Source: an uncultured beta proteobacterium (GTDB taxonomy: Bacteria > Pseudomonadota > Gammaproteobacteria > Burkholderiales > SG8-39). Taken from it: DNA of 5,064 bases. The stretch is from the NCBI GenBank assembly GCA_903868285.1, contig CAIPUP010000021.1, positions 1 through 5,064 on the forward strand, read 5' to 3'. The position numbers were made by a program, and so were the translations under genes. The notes beneath the pieces were generated by a model. The model had not been told where the DNA came from, ran no database searches, and was given only the letters and a program-made list of their open reading frames with translations. Positions 1 through 4,641 of the stretch are shown here, piece after piece. Numbering within the stretch: the stretch's first letter is position 1; every line of letters starts with the position of its first letter.

Positions 1-841
1 CTGCCATGTCCCAGGGCATATCAGCGCAGTGACGCAGCGCCGTCTTGGCGGCACGCAACACCACCGGATTTTTCTCCAGCAGGCGCATGGCCAGTTCGCG
101 CGTGCGTGCGCGCAGCTTGGATTTGGGTACGGCTTCGTTCACCAGGCGCATTTCGGCCGCTTGCTTGCCGGTGAAGGTTTCGCCAGTCATGACGTAATAC
201 ATGGTGTCGCGCGCGCTCATCACGGTGGAGATGGCCTTGGACACAGCGCCGGCCGGGATGATGCCCCAGTTGATTTCCGACAGACCGAACACCGCTTTTT
301 CGTCGGCGATGGCCAGATCGCAGGCCACCAGCGGCGAGAACGCACCGCCAAAGCACCAGCCATTGACCATGGCGATGGTGGGCTTGGGATAGTGCAGCAG
401 GCGACGCCACTGCCAGTCCCAGTTGGCACGATAGACCTTGGCCTTGTAGGCATAGGGCGCATTGTCGGTGGCGCGGAAGTAGTCGCGCAGATCCATGCCG
501 GCCGACCACGCTTCGCCGGCCCCGGTGAACACCAGCACGCCACAGCGATCATCGCCTTCGAGGGCGTTGATGACTTCGATCATCTCCAGACCGAGGTCGG
601 CACTGAAGGCATTGCGCTTTTCCGGACGATTAAAGGTGATCCAGGCAATGCCCTTGTCGAATTCCACCAGCACATTGGTGCCCCAGGGCTCTTTGCCCGG
701 CGGCGTGATGTGTTTGATCTCGCGCGGCGGCATCGGCTTGATCGGTGCCTTGGCACCAACCTTGACGGCAACTTTCTTGTTGCTCTTGGTGGCGGGTTTT
801 TTTGCACGCGCCGCGGCGGATGCGGGTTTCTTGCTGGCCAT
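1..841 (-). CDS. p-hydroxycinnamoyl-CoA hydratase/lyase (feruloyl-CoA hydratase/vanillin synthase type), 3' end cut by window
   Basis: Crotonase-fold enzyme that would hydrate a 4-hydroxycinnamoyl-CoA (feruloyl-, coumaroyl- or caffeoyl-CoA) and cleave it to a hydroxybenzaldehyde plus acetyl-CoA in the cytoplasm. 280 residues are visible. Residues from about 52 align without gaps, from memory, to Pseudomonas fluorescens HCHL at an offset of 46. NRPEKRNA is at 71-78 and GAGEAWSAGMDLRDYF at 107-122, with M116 and Y121 matching active-site M70 and Y75. NGWCFGGAFSPLVACD is at 160-175, with G166 (oxyanion hole) and S169. SEINWG is at 188-193, with catalytic E189. The equivalent of Y239 would be residue 285, just outside the window. 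Residues 1-50 are an extra Lys/Ala/Pro-rich extension absent from the Pseudomonas enzyme. The ATG at 841 has GAGGAG seven bases upstream. The family symbol varies (ech, couA, hcaA), so none is assigned. Family call is very likely; the exact substrate is unknown. Confidence 0.93.
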   Translation of the reverse strand, partial: MASKKPASAAARAKKPATKSNKKVAVKVGAKAPIKPMPPREIKHITPPGKEPWGTNVLVEFDKGIAWITFNRPEKRNAFSADLGLEMIEVINALEGDDRCGVLVFTGAGEAWSAGMDLRDYFRATDNAPYAYKAKVYRANWDWQWRRLLHYPKPTIAMVNGWCFGGAFSPLVACDLAIADEKAVFGLSEINWGIIPAGAVSKAISTVMSARDTMYYVMTGETFTGKQAAEMRLVNEAVPKSKLRARTRELAMRLLEKNPVVLRAAKTALRHCADMPWDMA

Positions 842-862
842 ACGACTTCTCCTCGTGGGTGA

Positions 863-883
863 CGGTTACTGCGCGGTTACTGC
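863..883 (-). repeat. Two-copy 10-base direct repeat upstream of the hydratase gene
   Basis: On the plus strand CGGTTACTGC occurs at 863-872 and again at 874-883, an 11-base period of about one helical turn. On the coding strand of the hydratase it reads GCAGTAACCG twice, ending 8 bases before the GAGGAG ribosome-binding site. The repeat is seen directly. A role as a repressor site or leader element is only inference. Confidence 0.6.
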
Positions 884-914
884 ACAGCGATACGCAACTT
901 TCTGACTGGCGCTG

Positions 915-920
915 ATTCTA
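915..920 (-). promoter_or_regulatory. Possible -10 element for the hydratase gene
   Basis: Reading the minus strand, TAGAAT (5 of 6 matches to TATAAT) lies 74 bases upstream of the hydratase ATG. No good -35 hexamer sits 16-18 bases further upstream; the best-placed bases read GGTGAT. If it is real, the promoter would need an activator, and the dyad at 950-974 would lie just upstream of the -35 position. This is a weak call from pattern alone. Confidence 0.2.
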
Positions 921-949
921 TCTCCGGCCGTGCCGTGATCACCGCGTAA

Positions 950-974
950 TGAACATGTTCAGGAACCTGTTCAG
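950..974. promoter_or_regulatory. Tandem dyad, candidate operator (GAAC-N2-GTTC twice)
   Basis: GAACATGTTCAG at 951-962 is followed at once by GAACCTGTTCAG at 963-974, two 12-base units differing at one base. Each contains the dyad GAAC-N2-GTTC, and the first extends to a perfect 12-base palindrome, TGAACATGTTCA, at 950-961. The stretch 950-973 is also an overall inverted repeat with 10 of 12 positions paired. It lies 23 bases past the stop of the binding-protein gene and about 110 bases upstream of the hydratase start. No T-run follows on either strand, so an intrinsic terminator is unlikely. An operator for the hydratase promoter is the preferred reading. Confidence 0.45.
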
Positions 975-996
975 AAAATGCCGCTGATGCCGCCAA

Positions 997-1980
997 TCAT
1001 TCGGCGCGGATGCCAACCTCGCGCACCAGGCGCTCCCACTTCTTGAGGTCTGCGGCCAGAACCGCTGCGAGTTCGCTGCTGCCACTGACCGCCGGCTCGT
1101 AGCCCAAGGGCGCCAGCCGCTGCACCACTTCGCGATCGCGGTAGATGCGTTGCAGCTCGGTACTCAGCACCTGCACGATGGCAGTCGGTGTGGCTGCGGG
1201 CGCAAATACCGCGTACCAGGCGCTGACGTCGTAGCCGGGCAGCGATTCCGCGACCGTCGGCAATTCCTTGAGCGATTCGAGCCGACGTGGTTCGGCCAGT
1301 GCCAGCGCGCGCAGCTTGCCGGCATTCACCTGGGGCAGTGCGACATTGATGGTGGCCCACATCAGCTGCACCTGGCCGGTCATGACATCGGTCAGGGCGG
1401 GCACCGAGCCGCGATAGGCGATATGCACCATGAAGGTCTTGCTCATGTTCTTGAACAATTCCGCGCCTAAGTGGTGTGGCGTGCCGATACCGGGTGTGGC
1501 ATAGGAGAGCTTGCCGGGATTGGCGCGGGCGTAGCTGATCAACTCCCCAACGGTGCGCACCGGTAATGCGTTGTTCACCACCAGCATGAACGGTGTGGTG
1601 GTCAGCATCGCAACCGCTGCCAGATCCTTTTGCACATCGAAGCCCATATTGCGGCTGATGAACGGCGCCATGGCCAGGGTGTTGGTGCCCAGCAGCAGGG
1701 TGTAACCGTCGGCGCTGCTTTTGGCGACATATTCAGCGCCGATATTGCCGCCGGCACCGGGACGGTTCTCCACCAGCGTTGGCTGGCCCCACTTCTTTTG
1801 CAGCTCCTGGCTGATGATGCGTGCCAGCAGGTCGTTGCCACCCCCTGCCGCGAACGGCACCACCAGGCGTATTGGTCGTGCCGGCCAGCCGCTGGTGCCG
1901 GCACTACCCACCTGCGCAAATGCCGTGCCGCAATCAATCAGCGCTACCAACACGCCGAGAAAGAGAAATGTTGTGCGCAT
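997..1980 (-). CDS. Bug/TctC-family tripartite tricarboxylate transporter substrate-binding protein (second gene of pair)
   Basis: Periplasmic binding protein of 327 residues, the usual length for this family. It would bind a small carboxylate and pass it to a TctA/TctB-type membrane pair. An N-terminal signal peptide has a hydrophobic core at about residues 5-15 and probable cleavage after AFA at 20-22. Family motifs run in order: PIRLVVPFAAGGGND at 36-50 with ligand-loop D50, ENRPGAGGNIGAEYVA at 71-86, ADGYTLL at 90-96, YATPGIGTPHHLGAELF at 160-176, and PTVAESLPGYDVSAW at 241-255. The start is well bounded: an in-frame TAA, the stop of the upstream paralogue, lies exactly 18 bases before the ATG and no other start codon lies between. 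There is no clear Shine-Dalgarno site, so translation is probably coupled to the upstream gene. The ligand cannot be read from sequence; aromatic or dicarboxylic acids are plausible from context. Confidence 0.93.
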   Translation of the reverse strand: MRTTFLFLGVLVALIDCGTAFAQVGSAGTSGWPARPIRLVVPFAAGGGNDLLARIISQELQKKWGQPTLVENRPGAGGNIGAEYVAKSSADGYTLLLGTNTLAMAPFISRNMGFDVQKDLAAVAMLTTTPFMLVVNNALPVRTVGELISYARANPGKLSYATPGIGTPHHLGAELFKNMSKTFMVHIAYRGSVPALTDVMTGQVQLMWATINVALPQVNAGKLRALALAEPRRLESLKELPTVAESLPGYDVSAWYAVFAPAATPTAIVQVLSTELQRIYRDREVVQRLAPLGYEPAVSGSSELAAVLAADLKKWERLVREVGIRAE

Positions 1981-1998
1981 GGCTGACCCGCGGTGTGC

Positions 1999-2988
1999 TT
2001 ACTGCGGTCGCATCAGACCAGCGGCTTTCACCGCTTCGGCATACACACCTTGTTCGCCGCGAATGATGGCACTCATCTGTTCCGGTGTGGTGGTGGTCGA
2101 CTCAACACCGATTTCGTTCAGACGCTCGATGGTGTTGGCTTCTTTGGACAGCGCCATGATGGCATTGGCGATGACATCAATCACCGGGCGCGGCGTACGT
2201 GCCGGCGCCAGGGTGCCCTGCCAGGCGGTCATTTCGAAGCCAGGTAACAGTTCCGATACGGTTGGCGTGTTTGGCAGTTGTTTCATGCGCTGTGCAGTGG
2301 ACACGGCGATGATGCGGATACGGTCGTTCTTGGCATTGCTCATCACCTCGCCGGAATTGCCAAACAGCATCGGGATCTGCCCGCCCAGCAGGTCGGCCAT
2401 GGCTGGTCCACCACCCTTGTAGGGCACATGCACGATGTCGATACCGGCGCGCGCCACGAACAGCGCAGCCACCAGATGCCCGACCGAGCCCGAGCCGGGT
2501 GAGCCATAGTTCAGCTTGCCCGGGTTGGCCTTGGCATAGTCGATGAATTCCTTGAGCGTCTTGGCGGGCACTTGCGAATTGATGGCCAGCACCATGGTGC
2601 CGCGACCGGAGGCACTGACCGGGGCCAGATCTTCCAGTTTGTAATTGACCTTTTCCGTCATCGGCACGCTGGTGGTCTGGGCTGATGATGCAAACAGCAA
2701 GGTGTAGCCATCGGCAGGTGCACGTGCCACGAATTCGGTAGCGATCGCGCCCGTCGCACCCGGCATATTGCGAACGATCACCGGCTGACCGAGCTTTTGC
2801 GTCAGGCCGTTACCGAGCAGGCGTCCCTGAATATCGATGGTGCCGCCGGGCGCATAGGGCAGCACGATGGTGATCGGTTTGTTGGGGAAGGTCTGCGCGC
2901 CAAGCTGTAGCGCCAGTGTGCCCAGCAGCAGTGTGCCGGTTGTGCCAATCCGGCGCAGTAACTTGGCTCTGAATGTCGTTGTGTTCAT
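1999..2988 (-). CDS. Bug/TctC-family tripartite tricarboxylate transporter substrate-binding protein (first gene of pair)
   Basis: Periplasmic solute-binding protein of 329 residues. Residues 1-31 look like a signal peptide: basic RAKLLRRI at 7-14, a Leu-rich core at 20-29, and probable cleavage after LGA at 29-31. Typical motifs follow: PITIVLPYAPGGTIDIQGR at 38-56 with D52, MPGATGAIATEFVARAPADGYTLL at 75-98, YGSPGSGSVGHLVAALF at 161-177, HVPYKGGGPAMADLLGGQI at 187-205, and PTVSELLPGFEMTAW at 242-256. It shares the fold and motif order with its neighbour but differs clearly in the loops, for example MPGATG where the neighbour has RPGAGG, so the two are old paralogues probably binding different ligands. 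It would lead the two-gene operon, transcribed divergently from the CoA-transferase genes. The start at 2988 is chosen because GAGGAG lies ten bases upstream and overlaps the next in-frame ATG at 3006. Confidence 0.93.
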   Translation of the reverse strand: MNTTTFRAKLLRRIGTTGTLLLGTLALQLGAQTFPNKPITIVLPYAPGGTIDIQGRLLGNGLTQKLGQPVIVRNMPGATGAIATEFVARAPADGYTLLFASSAQTTSVPMTEKVNYKLEDLAPVSASGRGTMVLAINSQVPAKTLKEFIDYAKANPGKLNYGSPGSGSVGHLVAALFVARAGIDIVHVPYKGGGPAMADLLGGQIPMLFGNSGEVMSNAKNDRIRIIAVSTAQRMKQLPNTPTVSELLPGFEMTAWQGTLAPARTPRPVIDVIANAIMALSKEANTIERLNEIGVESTTTTPEQMSAIIRGEQGVYAEAVKAAGLMRPQ

Positions 2989-2998
2989 GTTGTTTGAT

Positions 2999-3004
2999 CT
3001 CCTC
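2999..3004 (-). promoter_or_regulatory. Ribosome-binding site deciding the start of the first binding-protein gene
   Basis: The coding strand carries GAGGAG ten bases before the ATG at 2988. In-frame upstream ATG codons at 3006 and 3066 would place this motif inside or far after the start, and they would add residues in front of a well-formed signal peptide. The shorter 329-residue product is therefore preferred. Confidence 0.7.
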
Positions 3005-3159
3005 ATCAAATATTTTTGCGCAGTGTGTGATGTGCCATGGGGATTTAGCTGCCCCAAAACTGGCAAACTGCGCCACCTGCAAGGGGTGCCGACTAGTGTC
3101 GCACAGCTTGCGAGTGAACTGCCATCGGCAGAGCTGAAACCAGGGCAAGTGTAAAAGGC

Positions 3160-3164
3160 AGGAG
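3160..3164 (+). promoter_or_regulatory. Ribosome-binding site supporting a TTG start
   Basis: AGGAG lies six bases before the TTG at 3171. The next in-frame ATG, at 3213, has no comparable site and would remove the conserved MIDKT-like N-terminus, so the TTG is chosen as the start of the CoA-transferase A subunit. Confidence 0.75.
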
Positions 3165-3170
3165 CAAAGC

Positions 3171-3875
3171 TTGATAGACAAGACCGTATCTGATTGCAGG
3201 CAGGCCGTTGCGATGATCACCGATGGATCGTCCATCATGCTCGGCGGCTTTGGCAATGCGGGCATGCCGGCACAATTGATCGAGGCGCTGCGCGAACACG
3301 GCGCCCGCAATCTCACCATCATCAGCAATGGTGCTGGAACGGGCGACTATGCCCTGGGCGCCCTGGTTGGTGACGGCAAGGTGAGCAAGGTGGTTGCTTC
3401 CTTTCCTGCGCCCTCGGCGACGCAGTTTCGCGAGCGCTACCTGCGCGGCGAAATCGAACTTGAACTGGTGCCGCAGGGCACCCTGGTGGAACGCATCCGT
3501 GCCGCGGGCGCGGGCCTGGGTGGCTTCTACACCCCGACCGGTGCTGGAACCGAACTCGCTGCCGGCAAGGAATCGCGTGTCATCAACGGCCGGGAGTATC
3601 TGTTCGAGCTGCCGATACATGCGGATTTTGTGTTTCTCAAGGCCTATCAAGGCGATCGACTGGGCAATCTGATGTATCGCGGCACCATGCGCAACTTCAA
3701 CATGGTGATGGCAACCGCCGGTAAAACCGTCATTGCCGAAGTGGAGCAGATCGTGCCGGCTGGTGGCATTCCACCCGAGCAGGTGCATACCCCTGGACTG
3801 TTTGTCGACCGCGTGGTGCAGGTGGCGCGCCACCCGCGTTTGCTGGAATTGCCCAAGGAAGGAGGCGCGGCATGA
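3171..3875 (+). CDS. 3-oxoacid CoA-transferase subunit A (3-oxoadipate CoA-transferase PcaI-like)
   Basis: Alpha subunit (234 residues) of a heteromeric family I CoA-transferase, which moves CoA from a donor such as succinyl-CoA to a 3-oxoacid. The family signature D-G-x2-hydrophobic(3)-GGF-x3-G-x-P is complete at 18-33. Other family stretches are ELVPQGTLVERIRAAGAG at 98-115, GGFYTPTGAGT at 117-127, HADFVFLKA at 150-158 and HTPGLFVDRVV at 206-216. The N-terminus MIDKT resembles PcaI of the beta-ketoadipate pathway, whereas RNFNMVMA at 174-181 is closer to the AtoD/SCOT form (ARNFNPLIA), so the substrate is ambiguous. It starts at TTG with AGGAG six bases upstream, and its stop overlaps the B subunit start as ATGA. 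The neighbouring hydroxycinnamate enzyme favours an aromatic-pathway role, but 3-oxoadipate specificity is inferred. Confidence 0.9.
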   Translation: MIDKTVSDCRQAVAMITDGSSIMLGGFGNAGMPAQLIEALREHGARNLTIISNGAGTGDYALGALVGDGKVSKVVASFPAPSATQFRERYLRGEIELELVPQGTLVERIRAAGAGLGGFYTPTGAGTELAAGKESRVINGREYLFELPIHADFVFLKAYQGDRLGNLMYRGTMRNFNMVMATAGKTVIAEVEQIVPAGGIPPEQVHTPGLFVDRVVQVARHPRLLELPKEGGAA

Positions 3876-4564
3876 TGCTCACCCGTGATGGTATTGCCTG
3901 GCGTATAGCGCGCGACCTGCATGAGGGCGACTACGTCAATCTTGGTGTCGGTATTCCGGTGCTGGTATCGAACTATCTTGATCGCACGCAGGAAATCTTT
4001 TTGCATAGCGAGAACGGCATTCTCGGTGTCGGTCCGCGTCCCAAGCGCGACGAGATCGATCTTGACCTGATCAGTGCCGGCAAGGGTTTTTGCACCCTGT
4101 CCACCGGCGCGGCGATTTTCGATCAGCCGATCTCCTTTGCCATGATGCGTGGCGGTCATTTGAGCCATGCCATTCTGGGCGCCATTGAAGTGGCCGAGAA
4201 CGGCGATTTCGCCAACTGGAAAGTACCGGGAGAAGCTGTGCCCGGCGTTGGTGGTGCCATGGACCTGGCGGTGGGCACGCCCAACATCTATGTGGCGATG
4301 AGCCATGTCACCAACAAGGGCAAGCCCAAGATCGTCAAAACCTGTGCCGCACCACTGACTGCACGGCAGTGTGTCAAGCGCATCTATACCGACCTGGCCA
4401 TCATCGATGTCACGGCGCAAGGCCTGGTGCTGCGTGAGGTGATGCCGGGCAACGATCCGGCATCGGTGCAGGCCAAGACCGAAGCTAACCTGATCGTGGC
4501 GCCAGACTGGCGCGAGATGGATGTGCCGGAAACGGCGACCAATGGTGCGCGTTTGCGCAACTAG
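3872..4564 (+). CDS. 3-oxoacid CoA-transferase subunit B (3-oxoadipate CoA-transferase PcaJ-like)
   Basis: Beta subunit (230 residues) carrying the catalytic glutamate. LHSENGILGVGP at 44-55 matches the family active-site pattern, with E47 the residue expected to form the glutamyl-CoA thioester. YVNLGVGIPVLVSNYL at 21-36, MMRGGH at 91-96, ANWKVPG at 114-120, VGGAMDLAVG at 126-135 and RIYTDLA at 170-176 are also typical. Family members usually read GGHLD and LGAxQV where this protein has GGHLS (S98) and LGAIEV (E106), which may reflect a different acid substrate. The start overlaps the A subunit stop by four bases, with GGAGG six bases upstream inside that gene. A second ATG directly follows, so the true start could be one codon later. 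The overlap implies coupled, roughly equal synthesis of the two subunits. Activity call is firm; substrate is open. Confidence 0.92.
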   Translation: MMLTRDGIAWRIARDLHEGDYVNLGVGIPVLVSNYLDRTQEIFLHSENGILGVGPRPKRDEIDLDLISAGKGFCTLSTGAAIFDQPISFAMMRGGHLSHAILGAIEVAENGDFANWKVPGEAVPGVGGAMDLAVGTPNIYVAMSHVTNKGKPKIVKTCAAPLTARQCVKRIYTDLAIIDVTAQGLVLREVMPGNDPASVQAKTEANLIVAPDWREMDVPETATNGARLRN

Positions 4565-4588
4565 TCAAAAACCTCAATCAAATCAAAT

Positions 4589-4622
4589 GCAATTGTCGAC
4601 GGCAAGCGTCGATGCCAATTGC
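4589..4622. other. Bulged 13-bp hairpin between the CoA-transferase and BCCP genes
   Basis: GCAATTG (4589-4595) pairs with CAATTGC (4616-4622), and TCGACG (4596-4601) pairs with CGTCGA (4607-4612). The loop is five bases (4602-4606), with a three-base bulge (TGC, 4613-4615) on the right arm only. No T-run follows on the plus strand; CCGAACCGGAG comes next, with the BCCP ribosome-binding site starting seven bases later at 4629. It is therefore not a standard terminator. It may protect or process the mRNA, tune BCCP translation, or be a protein-binding dyad. The structure is visible; its role is inferred. Confidence 0.55.
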
Positions 4623-4641
4623 CGAACCGGAGTCAGTCAAC

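Larger units (their letters stand above)
2989..3170. promoter_or_regulatory. Divergent intergenic control region
   Basis: The 182 bases between the divergent binding-protein operon and the CoA-transferase genes must hold promoters for both directions, but no convincing -35/-10 pair is visible on either strand. Several small dyads are present. TGGGG/CCCCA lies at 3038-3042 and 3052-3056. CTGCC-ATC-GGCAG lies at 3119-3131. GCGCAGT at 3018-3024 is matched by its inverse ACTGCGC at 3067-3073. Which, if any, is an operator cannot be decided by eye. No coding sequence is supported here. Confidence 0.5.

Noticed and set aside
29..862. Long plus-strand open frame (277 codons) opposite the hydratase gene
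   Set aside because: It is an antisense shadow produced by GC-rich codon bias. The minus-strand product matches HCHL with its catalytic residues, while this frame has a low-complexity His/Gly/Arg-rich translation and no recognisable motif.
950..974. LexA (SOS) box
   Set aside because: The dyads are GAAC-N2-GTTC, whereas the Gram-positive box has four bases between half-sites. The two GTTC repeats are 8 rather than 7 bases apart, which misses the alphaproteobacterial pattern, and no SOS gene is nearby.
950..996. Intrinsic terminator after the binding-protein operon
   Set aside because: The inverted repeat at 950-973 is AT/GC mixed and is followed on the minus strand by TTACGCGG rather than a T-run. 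The GCCGC repeats at 981-994 are direct, not inverted.
1930..1980. Lipoprotein signal on the second binding protein (Cys17)
   Set aside because: The residues before Cys17 are L-I-D. Asp at -1 does not fit a lipobox, and a normal signal peptidase I site (AFA) follows at 20-22.
2989..3066. N-terminally extended start (ATG at 3066 or 3006) for the first binding protein
   Set aside because: The extension would put 6 to 26 extra residues before a well-formed signal peptide, and the only good ribosome-binding site serves the ATG at 2988.
3093..4420. Two long minus-strand open frames opposite the CoA-transferase genes
   Set aside because: They overlap two well-supported plus-strand genes, their translations show no family features, and they overlap each other. 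They are read as shadows.
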